NCBI RefSeq assembly: GCF_000003855.2
Contig: NW_003101636.1
Location: 120,233 to 184,232 of the forward strand
Direction of reading: 5' to 3'
Source: Blastomyces gilchristii SLH14081
Taxonomy: Eukaryota; Ascomycota; Eurotiomycetes; Onygenales; Ajellomycetaceae
DNA length: 64,000 nucleotides
A program made the position numbers and the translations under genes. A model generated the notes under the pieces. The model had not been told where the DNA came from, did no database searches, and was given only the letters and a program-made list of their open reading frames with translations. Positions 21,863 to 33,780 of the stretch are shown here, piece after piece (within the stretch, counting starts at the first letter, position 1; every line of letters starts with the position of its first letter).

Positions 21863-22886
21863 CACATATTGATACCTTATTCGTCTCCCCGTGCATTGAA
21901 GGAGCAAGCGTCGTGCGAGCGTTTATATATATTAGTAGAGTAAAACATATATTGCGTGACGGGTAATTCATGAGAGAATTCATACCTGCTGTCTAGGAAA
22001 CTCAAAACAAATATAATACTCCACATAGTATACATATAGAATACGACAAACCCGCCCTTTTTTCTTGTATATATCATCATATGTTGCAAACGTCTTGTCA
22101 TTCCCATCTCGCAGGGTAAATCTGTATTAACCACTAAAGGCGTCTCGGACGAAGAAAACTTTAGACATTGCAGGCACATAGTTGAAGATCTGACACTTAC
22201 TCAGCAGTCTATAGTGACAAATGTGTCAAATGAGTATTTTGAAGGTCTTTTCAGTGTAAAGGCATAAACACACATGAATTAACGTGATCAACCACTCAAC
22301 GCCCGCTTACACCCAACACCCGCCATTTCGCCATCACTATGATGAAATATTTTCAACAATATCTCAACAATACAATTAGATTTTAAGGTGATATATTATA
22401 TGATGAAAATATATATAGAAAATTACATATAAAAATATATAGCTAATTCTATAGATATTTATTTAACTTAATAACTCACTCAGAATATGAAATCTTGAGT
22501 GAAGACAGATTTAGTAAGTAAGTAGTTATTAAATTAGTAAAGATTATATTATTATCAGATTTCTTTAACAGTGAATACATAAATATTCTGATAGAGCTCT
22601 GATAATATAATTTAATCACTCTTTATAAAATTAAGAATTTACTTTTCTGATTAGAAAGATGATTTTTAAATTCTTTAATTCTTTTCTTATTTAACTGTAA
22701 TTACTGTTATACAGTAGCTTATTCTTTCTTCTCTTTTTACTCTTGAGTCTTTCTTACATCTCTAAGCTTCTTTTTAATCTGGTATTAAGCAGTTCTTATA
22801 GTCTTATTTATAGCTTTTTACTACTTTACTATCTGATAAGTTATTTCTTACTTTATTCTCTTCTTTATAATATTTATCTTCTTCTA
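21863..22886. other. 3' flank of the MT-A70 gene and transition to AT-rich DNA
   Basis: Base composition shifts at about 22330 from GC-normal to AT-rich. Nothing coding is recognised. The stretch 22340-22886 is AT-rich, and I cannot assign it to a repeat family. Confidence 0.55.
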
Positions 22887-23189
22887 TGTAGCGGGCTACG
22901 CCCGATTAATAGGATTATTTCATTATACTTCATAGATTTCTGCTGAAAGCTCTGATTCTTGAGCGCTGATTCTCAGCCTGAAAGCTCTGATTCTCAGTCA
23001 CTAATTCTTGACTGAGAAACTCACAGAGTTTCTATTCTGCTACTCTGAAGCTTATCTTGTACATGTATAAATATATGCTCTGATCACTGATTTCTGCACT
23101 TTCTCTCTTTTTTCTTCTCTAACATTTTTCACTTTTATTATATAAGATCTATATCTTAATACTGATCTATTCAGTATAGATCTCTTATA
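22887..23189 (+). repeat. 5' LTR of gypsy C (plus-strand copy)
   Basis: This 303-bp LTR begins TGTAGCGGGCTACGCC and ends CTCTTATA. It aligns with 6253-6536 and, reversed, 39517-39828. The first 25 bases keep CG dinucleotides that are otherwise nearly absent from the surrounding DNA. Confidence 0.85.
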
Positions 23190-25367
23190 CTTGAAAAATA
23201 TTTATCATCTTCTCATTAGAAATAATTACTTATTGAGAAGATATCTGAATGTGTAATAATGTGTAATAATAAGAAAATAAATTATTACAGACTAGTTAAG
23301 CAGACACTGAATCTCTGCTAGATAGATAGAAGCTTACTTATCAGTTACTTTAGCTTTGTAACAAGATCTCATGAAGAGAATAAAATCTTAAAAAGAAAAT
23401 ATCAGTGAAAGATCTGAGAGTTCTAACATCTTAAATATATGAGATATTTATATAAATACACTTCTTCTAAAGAACTCTCAGATGCAGATACTATATATTC
23501 AAGAAATGATATAGCTATATCTACTGATAATATAAGTGAATTTTTAAATACAAGTATAGAGACAGTGCTGCAGTGACTCTGAGTAATATTGAAATTATAA
23601 CAATAATAAATAGCTGATATATATGTAAATTAATAATATTAATACAAAGAAATTCAATAATTAACTTAATACGAAACTTCTGTATAGATAATTTCAACAC
23701 TAACTAAATCAGAGATAGTGTAAATATTAAAGAAATGTCTAGATACTTCTATATATTTTAATACTTATAATCTCACTCTCTGCCTGTTATGAAGATTGAA
23801 TATACTTATGAAACTAAGTGTAGATGAAGATATCATTGATTTATTAAGTAATCAAGATTAATATATCAATGATTGATTGAAACATTGTATAAAACAGAAG
23901 TTTTATTCATGAATAAAGACATATGAATTAATATTATATACTTCTGATAACATTATTAAATATCTTGATATTCAGTTTAAAGACACTGCTATACTATGCA
24001 GCAGAAGATATTAGATTGATTACAGAGTATCTAACAGAGAAATACTTCTCTTATAACATTTATCTCTGACTTCAACACTAAAATTTTAGAAGCAGACAGT
24101 CAATCTTGAGAGAATTAAATGAAGATTAGCATGCTTGAGAATGCACTGACTTTTAAACTATTATAAGCTCTTATAAGTGTTAATAAAGCTCTGACTTATA
24201 AAGGCTTCTGTATACAACTCTGAACATTGAATGACTGTCTTATTAAGTTTAAAAGTATACAGAATAATAGCAGAAGATATTACATCTAAGTCACTCATAC
24301 ATCTGTGTCAAAGAATAACACAGATGTTATGAATTGAGTAGACTTGAATATCTATACACAAGTAAGAGTCTTCACTGTCTGAATAGACTTTTAAGTCTCT
24401 GAAATCACCTCTGAAGAAGCGGCTGATTAATGTTAATAAGAAGTGTGTAGACTGATCACTGAGACTATGAATTTTACATTTAATTTCATTTTATCTGATT
24501 GTATACATTTATTGACGTGAATCCCGCTGAGACTAATTATTAAAAAAACATGCAAAGTCACTATGTATCAGATCTCAAAATAAGACCATGACTTAGAAAA
24601 AATAAGAAAGTAATCTCATTTGATTTTATTTAGTTTTATTCTCAATGATCTATTGAATAAAGAATTTATATATGTGAGTAACTCTTTCACTGCAGCTTCT
24701 ATTCTCTTTACAAAGAAATCAGATGAAGAACTTTAATTCTGTATCAACTATTAAGAACTGAATAGATTAATGAAGAAAGACTGTTATTCTTTATCTCTTA
24801 TCAATGAAACTCTAGAATATATCAGACAAGCTTAATGATTTATAAAGTTCAATATTATTACTACTTTTTATAAGATTTATATTACTTTAAAAGATAAGTG
24901 ACTTAGAGTATTCTGAATATAATATAACTTCTTTGAATAAGTAGTTATATCTTTTAAATTAATTAACACTCTCAGTATGTTTCAGAAGTATATTAACTGA
25001 ACACTCTGAGATTTTCTTAATGAGTTTATATCTACTTATCTCAATGACATTCTCATCTTTACTGATGAGTTCAGAAAAGAATATCAAGAACATGTATAAA
25101 AAGTATTACAATAATTATAGAAAGCAGAATTACTGATAAATATAGATAAGTGTAATTTTAAAGTTCAGAGTATAAAATATCTAGATTTTATCATAGAAGC
25201 TGATAAGAGAATCTGAATGAATTCTGAGAAAATCTCTGCTATTCTTAAATGAGAAGCTTCACACACTGTGAAAGATGTATAAAGTTTCATTGAATTTACT
25301 AACTTCTATTGATAATTTATAAAAAACTTCTCAGATATTACTAGATCACTTACAGAACTCTCTAAGA
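23190..25367 (+). pseudogene. Gypsy C, 5' internal part with gag and reverse transcriptase relics
   Basis: The gag-like region is at 23190-24440. It matches the minus-strand copy at 38351-39516 over hundreds of bases (for example the CTGACTTATAAAG block near 24190). It is interrupted by a partial hAT MITE. Reverse transcriptase is readable at 24660-25370: the catalytic loop YLNDILIF lies at 25037-25060, where the usual first Asp of the YxDD motif is Asn. Further on come KYLDFIIEADKRI and a FTNFY...FIKNFS...LTELSKN segment typical of the start of gypsy RNase H. Stops are frequent, many from Trp or Gln codons. Truncated at 25368 by a LINE tail; the integrase half is missing. Confidence 0.82.
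24448..24641 (+). mobile_element. Partial hAT-type MITE inside gypsy C
   Basis: Begins TAGACTGATCACTGAGACTA and follows the first about 195 bp of the 506-bp MITE at 31099 (shared AATCCCGCTGAGACT and TCAGATCT blocks), then returns to gypsy C sequence. The other terminus is missing. Confidence 0.8.
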
Positions 25368-25497
25368 ATTATTATTATTATTATTATTTCATTATAGATG
25401 TATACAGTCTGAGACTATAATATCTATCTGAAAACTTGTAGTTCTCAGGTTTTTTCTAGTATCTGTAAGACTAATTATTATACATTTATCAATTTCA
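25368..25497 (-). mobile_element. LINE 3' tail fragment
   Basis: Starts with (ATT)n and matches the 3' end of the LINE at 62222 onward and of the chimeric SINE at 27285 (AGATGTATACAGTCTGAGAC and AGTTCTCAG blocks). Cut off at 25498 by an LTR fragment. Confidence 0.75.
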
Positions 25498-25616
25498 TGT
25501 GATTCGGAAGAACGGATGACCGCCGGATAATAACACGGCCGCTTCCGAACTTGCTTACGAATGTAAAGGAGTCATAGCGGCCACTAATTAATTTAGTGTA
25601 CTATATATAAGAAGTC
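25498..25616 (+). repeat. Gypsy B LTR fragment
   Basis: Begins TGTGATTCGGAAGAACGG and matches, in reverse complement, the LTRs at 49955-50133 and 58004-58182 over about 120 of 179 bp. It still carries many CG dinucleotides. The remainder is removed at the hAT-a insertion (hAT end at 25625). Confidence 0.82.
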
Positions 25617-26249
25617 AGTGTATATAGACTGACCCTGTAACTGTGTCTGAAATCAGAATCAAACTTTACAGTTATTATATTGTCTAAAAGTATTACTTCT
25701 GATCATGATTTATATTTATTACATTGATTTCAAATCACATTATTTTAAATATTAAAAGTCTCAGATTCACTTTTCAAATAAAAATCTAGTTTTAAATAAA
25801 GAATATATTTAAATTCTTAGTTACATTTTTATTCTGATTTTATTATTGAGAATAATATTAAATGAGATTATAAAATCACTTCTCACTTACATGATATTAT
25901 AACATATACTTATTTGTTGAAAATTCAATAGAGAGTATTACTAAATATTATTATCTTTCTAAACACAGATTATAATTCATATAATTTTAATTATGAAAAA
26001 AATATACAATATAAAAAAAATAAAAATAAAAAATAAAAAATAAAATAAAAACAAAAAAAAATCACAATAAAAAAAAAAGAGAGAAAGAAAAAAAATAAAA
26101 AGAGAAAGAAAAAAAAAAAGAAAAGAAAAAGAAAAAAATAAAAAATAAAAATAAAAAAATCAAGATTGCAGAGTTATAATACTCTTAAAATACTCACTTC
26201 TCAAAGTCTTTATAATATTTATTATCAACTGTGTATTTCTTATAGTGAG

Positions 26250-26755
26250 TAGACTGGCTGCTGAGATCATGAATTTCACATTTGATCTCATTTGATCTGG
26301 TCTCATACATTTCTTGACGTGAATCCTGCTGGAACTGGCTATCAAAAAAACATGTAAAGTGACTATATATCAGATCTTAAAATGAAACCATGACTTGAAA
26401 AAAATGAGAAGATGGTCTCATTTGATCCCATTTAGTCACATTCTTGGCATAAAGTTACTATTTTTAGACATTTTAAGGTTTTTTTTAGACTATTTTTAAT
26501 TTTTTAAAAAGTAACACTTTTTGATAATGCTCAAATGAGATTTAAAGTCATTTAAAGCAATAAAAATAATTTAAATTGAGAAGTGAAAATCATGATCTCA
26601 TTTGAAAAATATGACAAGAGTAGACAGTAAGTCTCACTGAGACAGTATGAGACTACTATCTAATGTTAAAACCGTGTAATGGGATCAGTCGAATTGGTAA
26701 TGAAACTATCAAAAAATCTGGTCCTGGTCTCAGACACGGTCACATGGTCAGTCTA
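26250..26755 (+). mobile_element. 506-bp hAT-type MITE, copy 2, inside hAT-a
   Basis: The ends are TAGACTGGCT and (reversed) TAGACTGACC. ATAGTGAG flanks both sides (26242-26249 and 26756-26763), an exact 8-bp target duplication. The second hAT copy has the uninterrupted site ACAGTGAG at 47942-47949, so insertion is proven by a paralogous empty site. Confidence 0.95.
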
Positions 26756-27284
26756 ATAGTGAGAGTAACACAGCTGTAATAAGTTATTATCTTAATATTA
26801 TTTAATAAATAATCAGTATATATCAGTATAAATGTGAATATTTAGAAAATATACACTTAAAAAGTGTGATCAGAGTGAACTCTGCTATCACTTAAATAAT
26901 ATCAAGAATAAAACACTGAAATTAATAATTCTTCTCATTAATTTCACAGACAAGATATGTGAAAATAATCTTGAGAAATATAAGATTCTCTGACTTCTGA
27001 TAAAAACAGATCTCACAGAGAGACTCTATTTTCATAATATCAGAGACTGAGTATTATTAAAAAGTGTTACTTTTATACAATATATATATACTTACTGTAA
27101 TAATTTACTCTCTGTATATATGACTGAGAGTTGTGACTTTCTCATATTATATAACTCTCTCTGAAATACTGCTACTAGTTTGCAACGCATGCAGTCTTTC
27201 AGTTCAGTATATAATATGTATATACAGCTCAGTGTACTGAGACTGTATTGATTATATAATCTGATGTAATACTCACTTTTCACA

Positions 27285-28355
27285 TTATTATTATTATTAT
27301 TCTTCAATTATAGATGTATATAGTCAGAGACTATGATATCTATCTAAGAATCTTTAGTTCTCAGAGTTTTTTCCTATATCTATAGAGTCAACTATTATAC
27401 ACTTTATCAATTTCAGATATATAAAATCAGAAAATTTCAGCTCAGAATACAAAAACTGTTTATAAATTACAGTATTTTAACATCTTCTGATACTTTGAAA
27501 TCATTTGAAAATATCATGACAAAGAAAAAGAGAACATAGTCTTAAAGATAGATACATTAAATAGATAGATAGAAAAGAATAGAAAGAAACAAGTATAGTA
27601 AAGAGAGCTATAGAACAAGATCTCTGCAGTTTACATCTTAAGCTATATATATATTTTAACACTCTATATAACTGATCACTGTCTCTGTTCTCTCAGGCTC
27701 ATTTCAGAGATTATCATTCTCACTAAAGAGCTGCTGCTCAGCTAGCTCCTGTAACTAGCTTATTCATAAGTGAGATTCTCACTAAGAATAATATCAGAGC
27801 TACTTAATTCTAGTTAAGTCTCTAATCTTTCAGCTGTCAATCTCAGTATTTCAGTCTATCAATTGACTGTCACAGTCTTACTTACACTAATCATCTATTA
27901 AGAGTGTCTAGGTCTTATCTCATCTAGATTCTTACTAGGCTCAGAGTGTTCTAATTAAATAGTTTTTAAATCTCATTCTCTGAAAGTGAGTGTCTAGAGT
28001 GAGAGAGATAAGACCTGATCAGTTAAGCTTGATAATGATTCACTATTCTGCAGACACTCTAGATCTCAATCACTCTAGTACTGATTTAACTTAAAGTGTC
28101 TGAGAGGCTGTTAATTCTAAGATTAGTGAGAATTAGTGTCTGAGAACCTCTGAAATAAACATCTTAAGCTTGATGATAATTCACTATAGTGCATCTGAGA
28201 ATCCCTGATACTGTTTTATAACTTAACAGTGAAAGCTGTGATTAAAATGACTCTTGCAGAGTTTGAACCTGCTCTCTCTTAACATTCATTCCCTGAGAGA
28301 AAGGCCGCTAATTGAGACTTCATAATAGCGTAGTTAATCACTACGCCACCGGGCC
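27285..28355 (-). mobile_element. Chimeric SINE: tRNA head, body and LINE-type 3' tail
   Basis: ACTCACTTTTCACA occurs at 27271-27284 and 28356-28369, an exact 14-bp target duplication. The homologous single site in hAT-b is at 48458-48471. On the minus strand the element starts GGCCCGGTGGCGTAGTG. It has an A box and a 7-bp hairpin (GCGTAGT/ACTACGC), then a T arm GCAGG-TTCAAAC-TCTGC with B box. A body of about 600 bp follows. The last about 330 bp (27285 to about 27610) matches the 3' end of the LINE at 62222-62560, including the (TTA)n terminus. This is the classic design in which a tRNA-derived SINE borrows the 3' end recognised by a partner LINE's reverse transcriptase. Moderately RIP-mutated. 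Confidence 0.9.
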
Positions 28356-28859
28356 ACTCACTTTTCACAGACTATATTTTATTTAAGAAAGAAGATAGAA
28401 GATGTGACTATTATTTTATTAAGAAGAAATGAATAATTAATAATATTAAATATAATTTAATTCTTCTGTATTTAAAATTTAACTAGTCTATACTCTTTAA
28501 TTTGAGAGTTTCTAAGAGTGTTTTAATAGTTTTCATATCAGCTTGAACTTAGTGATAAGTTAAAGAAGAAGAGAAAAGAAAGAAGAAAGAAATAAGAATA
28601 ACTTATTTTTATAATATAAAAACAGAGAATTACTGCAATTATTTATTCTAGTAATAAAGATCTGTTTTCTGCATGTATCTCTGATACAGATTATATAATA
28701 ACTGTATATAAAGAATATCAACAGTGTATGTATTAAATGAAGATAATATTACTATATAATACTGTAGCTGTTTCTATACATCTCTGAAAGCTGTTAATAT
28801 TTTCTTTGAGTCTCTTTATATTTAATAAGTTAGTAATATATTTCAATACACTTTCTCTT

Positions 28860-28896
<37 letters not shown>

Positions 28897-28970
28897 CATT
28901 ATTATCACTATTACTATTATTATTATTACTATTATTATTATTATTATTACTATTATTATATTATTTCTAA
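28860..28970. repeat. (ATT)n microsatellite in hAT-a
   Basis: ATT/ATC trinucleotide array; the same array is at 48964-49090 in hAT-b, so it belongs to the transposon. Confidence 0.92.
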
Positions 28971-29940
28971 TCATTTCTTCTGTCTTCACCTCTCTTCAAT
29001 GCTTATTAAAATCAATTATATTATTTCTCTTTAAATATTCTGTAATTCTGCAGATTATCAAGACACACAAGCACTATTACAGATTTAAGAAAGAGAAGAA
29101 AAAGATGATTAAGTAAGAGAAGACAGATTATAAGATATATTATAATATCTTAAAGAGACTCTGTAAAAAAGTAGAATAATAATAATTTTAAGTAACACTT
29201 CTGATAGATTTAGACTGAACTAAATATAGAAATAATACAGATAACATCATCTGTGAGAGATTAGAGAAGAAAATAGTAAAGAGTCTTATATAGCAGCAGT
29301 GAGATCAGAAGAAGTCTTAAGAATAATTTAAGATTAAAATGAAAAGAGAGAGAGAGAAGAAGAGTATTACTATAATTAAGAAACAGTAGAAGAAAATTAA
29401 GAGAATATTAAAGTAAGAGATAAAGAAGTTAAAACTGATAAGTTTTTCATTTATTAAGAGATAATAATTTTTAATAATACTTCTATTCTCTAATTAATTA
29501 GCATGAGCTAATAGAGAAGAAGAGAATTAAGATCTTATTCAGATCTTGAATACACTTCATAATTTAGAATATTGAGAAGACAGCTCTGCTCTCTGAGCAT
29601 GTCAATCTACTTATCACTGAGATGAAACCTGAGACAGCAGATCAGAAAATGCAGGATTTTGAGACACAGATTAATCTGACTGAAAAGAAGTAGCAGAAAC
29701 TCTTCTCTGAGAAGACAGTGAATAGAGATTTTGAAATGATTATTATCTTGAATAAGAAGAAGAAGAAGAAGAATGATGAGAAGTAAATTATAAAGAATAA
29801 TAAGAAGAATGAGAAAGAGAAGAAAAATAATAAGTAGAAAAAGTTTTTTTCTTTTAATATTAACTATTTATAAGTTCATAATTATTAATAATTGAAATTA
29901 ATTTTAAGTTTTCAAAAATTATTATACAAGTTGTAATCAA

Positions 29941-30035
29941 GTCAGAAATTACTTACTTATATATAGATAGTCAAGTCTACTCAGTTTATAGCATCTGTAT
30001 TATTATTATTATTCTTTAATACAGATATATAGATG
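29941..30035 (-). pseudogene. Gypsy C (minus-strand copy), fragment left of gypsy A
   Basis: Read on the minus strand, this continues the gypsy C sequence of 39828-38351 across the gypsy A insertion. It matches the plus-strand gypsy C around 24300-24360 (CAGATGTTATGAATTGAGTA-type block), with a small ATT expansion at 29998-30014. Too short to code. Confidence 0.75.
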
Positions 30036-30567
30036 TGTCACGCCCCCGGCCGCGTCAAGACCCTGTTGTGGTTTTACACGGCTTATCACTTCCATGCGGA
30101 TGGTTCTGTTCATCCCGCAGGCCGTTCGAACACTCTATGATATCATTCGGATATACTATAGAAAGATCTGATTGATGAATATGAGAACTCTGCTTCTATA
30201 CAAGGTCAGCAGATTACTCTTTCTTGATAATAAGATGCTGCTGAGATATCACTCTGACTATTCTCACTCATGAAATAGAAGAAGAGTATTCACTCATTAT
30301 CTATATAGAATAGCTAGATACTGACTTCTTATTAAAGAAGTCAGTGATTTGTTTTTCTTTTACTGAAATATATATAAGAGTTACTGTGTTTCTCATACAA
30401 TCTTCTTAGTATACTAAGTACTATATCTGTGATATTCTTGTAATAACTCTGTAGTCTATAAGCTTATTATTCAAGTAAGTTAGTCAAGCTTACTTATATA
30501 GCTTCTTAAATAACTATCTCTATATAATATCACTGACTAGTCACTGCTTCAGTTTCATTATATTATA
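30036..30567 (+). repeat. 5' LTR of gypsy A copy 2
   Basis: Begins TGTCACGCCCCCGG. Its first about 90 bp are GC-rich and apparently unmutated, whereas the same positions in the other two LTRs read as CT/CA-rich text. Ends ATATTATA, corresponding to ATGTTACA in the other copies. Confidence 0.93.
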
Positions 30568-32920
30568 ATTCAAATCACTTAATCTAATTATAAGTTTGAA
30601 TCAGTCAAGCTTTAACAGACTGATATAATCTTATATATCTGTACTGAGACTGATCTGATCTCACTCTCTGAGAGAAATACTACATTATCTTCTAGAGTAT
30701 GTACATCTCTATCTCAGCAGAAATCTGAGATTTCTAAACTCACTGTATATTTTAATATAAGCTTTTCAATCATTCTGTTACTACTGCAGCCTCTACACAT
30801 CTACATCTATTATAAAGATAGAGAGATTAAGATTAAAGATTTTTTAAGATATAAGAAAAACATCTTATCTGAATTTCACAGCTTTATCTATACTCTTGAA
30901 TGAAAATTTCACCTTAATCTGAGTCAGTATAATACTTATGAGATATAAGTAATATATATTATTAATCTTCTTGAAGACATCTCTATAACTACTTAAGTTA
31001 TTAAGAAAAGAGAGCTTAAGTATATTAATACTGTTATAACTTAAAAAGAATTCAAGAACTTTCTACTGAATTAAATTAAAGATTACTATAACTGTGACTA
31101 GACTGGCCGCCGGGACCATGAATTTCATGTTTGATCACATTTGATCTGGTCCCATACATTTCTTGGCGTGAATCCCGCTGGGACTGACTATCAAAAAAAC
31201 ATGCAAAGTGACTATATATCAGATCTTAAAATGGAACCATGACTTGAAAAAAATGAGAAAGTGGTCCCATTTGGTCCCATTTAGTCCCATTCTTGGCATA
31301 AAGTGACTATTTTTAGACATTTTAAGGTTTTTTTTAGACTATTTTTAATTTTTTAAAAAGTAACACTTTTTGGTAACACTCAAATGAGATTTAAAGTCAT
31401 TTAAAGCAATAAAAATAATTTAAATTGAGAAGTGGAAATCATGGTCCCATTTGGAAAATGTGACAAGAGTAGACAGTAAGTCTCACTGGGACAGTATGGG
31501 ACTACTATCTAATGTTAAAACCGTGTAATGGGATCAGTCGAATTGGTAATGAGACTATCAAAAAATCTGGTCCTGGTCCCAGACACGGTCACACGGTCAG
31601 TCTAACTGTGACTTCATAGTAATACAGTAGTTCAACTTATTATATTAATAAAATAAGAAGAATTCTTCTGATTTTAATACAAGATTTGAAGAATATTAAG
31701 AGAAATTAACTGATAATTTAAATCAATTAAAAATACAGCTTTATCTTACAAAGCTGACTTATAAGATGTAGATAATAATATCACAGTATCAGAGTTCATT
31801 AATTAATCACACTGAGTTTGTTAATCTGACTTCTCAGATCTATTTAAATAGTTAATTCTCTGAGAAAAAGATTAATAAAATCTCTTCTAAGTAATTAATA
31901 ACAGAATCTAAATAATACTGTGATAACTTCAGTATAGAGAAAGTAAAGAAGAATTTCAAGTATTCTGATTCTTCACTCACTATAAAGAAATATTAAAAAA
32001 GATTTGATAAAGATCTCTATTTTAACTATGAAGCTGATAATCATTATATCAGTAATTATAAGAAGCTGAAGAAGAAAAGAAACTGAGAAGATATCTTCTT
32101 AAAATCAACTTCTCTTCTGATAAATATATCTGTGAAAGATAAAGAAGAGAAAGAAATGAAGAATTAATAATTCTTATATCTCTGAGTTCATGTTATAATC
32201 ACAATGTATATCTTAAATAAGAAGATATCAGTGAGATATCTATTCAACTTTAGAGTAAATACTAACTTCATATTCTATTTCTTTTTTTAATAAAGAATTG
32301 AAAGAAGATAAATCTGTCAGATTATATAAAATTTACTAATGAAATAAAATATTATTATTTTAACATAATTTAAGCAAAGTATATAATCACAGACTTAGAA
32401 GAAATCTTCAAGAAAAACAGTCTGCTTCTTTATATAGTTAATATTATAGATAAGAATGTTATTCTAGATCTTCTATAATTAAGAGAAAATAATTCTCTTA
32501 TTAACTGAGTTACTTAGATATGACAGTACTGTCTCACTGATAAAGAGATAGTGATAGAGAAATCTGAAGAGTTTCATCAGAAGAATCTTAAGAAGAAGAT
32601 AGAGATAATATACTATATAGCAGATAACTAAGACTTAAGAATAGATAAAGAAGTTATCACTCTTGCTGTAAGATTAGCAGTAGTATCTGTTATTAAAGAT
32701 AGATATATATAACATCTCTTTACAGATTATAAGAATATCTTTTTAGAAAGAAAAGCAGGGAAGTTTTCTGATATCAAGATATAATATAAGATTTATCTTA
32801 AAGATGATGTAACAGCACTGTACAGATTTCTTTATAACTTGTCTGTAAAGAAATTAAATATTCTGTATAAATATCTTGAAGAAACATAATCAAAGAACTG
32901 AATACACTTATTAAAGAGTT
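30568..32920 (+). pseudogene. Gypsy A gag and protease region, degraded
   Basis: The position between the 5' LTR and the reverse transcriptase implies gag and protease. The text is heavily mutated, with stops in all frames, and I can assign no domain with confidence. The MITE at 31099-31604 interrupts it. Confidence 0.6.
31099..31604 (+). mobile_element. 506-bp hAT-type MITE, copy 3, inside gypsy A
   Basis: The ends are TAGACTGGCC and (reversed) TAGACTGACC, with ACTGTGAC on both sides (31091-31098 and 31605-31612), an exact 8-bp duplication. This is the least mutated copy: it keeps GGTCCCATTTGGTCCCATTT where the others read GGTCTCAT or similar, although the gypsy DNA around it is heavily mutated. 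Confidence 0.95.
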
Positions 32921-32928
32921 TAGTAGAG

Positions 32929-33780
32929 ATATCTATACTCTTTGTATCTAAGAAGAATAATAGACTACGTCTATATATAGACTACAGAGATCTTAATAAG
33001 ATAATAATTAAGAATCACTATTCATTACTATTAATTAATGAGATGATTGATTAATTATCTGAAGTAAAGATATTCTCAAAGATTAATATACAGAATATCT
33101 ATCATAGAATCAGAGTTAATAAAGATGATATTTAGAAAACAGCTTTTCATATCAAGTATAGTAATTTTAAATATCTTGTTTTATCTTTTAATCTTTGTAA
33201 TACTTCAGTCATCTTTTAAATCTATATAAATGAGATACTGTGAGACCTTGTTAACATCTTCTGTATAGTATATCTGAATAACATTCTAATCTTCTTAAAA
33301 TCAGAGAAAGAATATAATACTCATATTCAAGAAGTATTGAGTTACTTGAGACAGTATTAACTCTATATAAACACTGAAAAATACTCATTCTACATGCAGA
33401 AGATTGATTTCTTAGATTATATTATTAAGATAAATAGCATTTCAATGAACAGAAGCTAAGTCTCTGTTATTAAGAACTAGTCAGTATCACAGATGTACTG
33501 TGAGATATAGATGTTTCTAGAATTTATAAACTTCTACAGATAATTTATCTATACATATTTATAGATTACTGCCTCTCTTACAGATCTGTTAAAGAGAAGT
33601 ATAAAAAACAGAAAAATAGAATTATTTATTCTCACTCAAGACACTGTACAGGCATTTGCAGAATTGAAATAAGCTTTTATAGATATTATAATACTGAATC
33701 ACTTTAATTCTAACTTACTCAGTCAGTGTGAGACTGATATATCTAAGAATAAAGTCTGTGAAATCTTTTCACAGTTAATA
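32929..33780 (+). pseudogene. Gypsy A reverse transcriptase and start of RNase H
   Basis: The plus strand reads KKNNRLRLYIDYRDLNKI at 32950-33003, then NHYSLLLINE. The catalytic loop IVYLNNILIF is at about 33265-33294, where the family has YLDD; both Asp are now Asn through G-to-A change. A KYSFYMQKIDFLDYIIK thumb segment follows. Stops replace Trp at several points. Inactive. Confidence 0.9.

Larger units (their letters stand above)
25625..29940 (+). mobile_element. hAT-a: truncated copy of the large hAT element
   Basis: Begins with the hAT end TAGACTGACC and is colinear with hAT-b from 47356. Subtracting a MITE (26250-26755) and a SINE (27285-28355) with their target duplications leaves about 2.72 kb, equal to 47356-49954 plus 58183-58302 of hAT-b. 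It stops at 29940 where gypsy C sequence begins, so the transposase half is missing. The left 8 bases outside are AGTGTATA; the right partner is lost. It includes an A-rich tract (25985-26160) and an ATT array (28860-28970) also present in hAT-b. Its value is as a comparison copy for empty sites. Confidence 0.85.

Noticed and set aside
29998..30034. (ATT)n next to the gypsy A LTR read as another LINE 3' tail
   Set aside because: The flanking text matches gypsy C around 24300-24360; the ATT run is a local expansion inside gypsy C.
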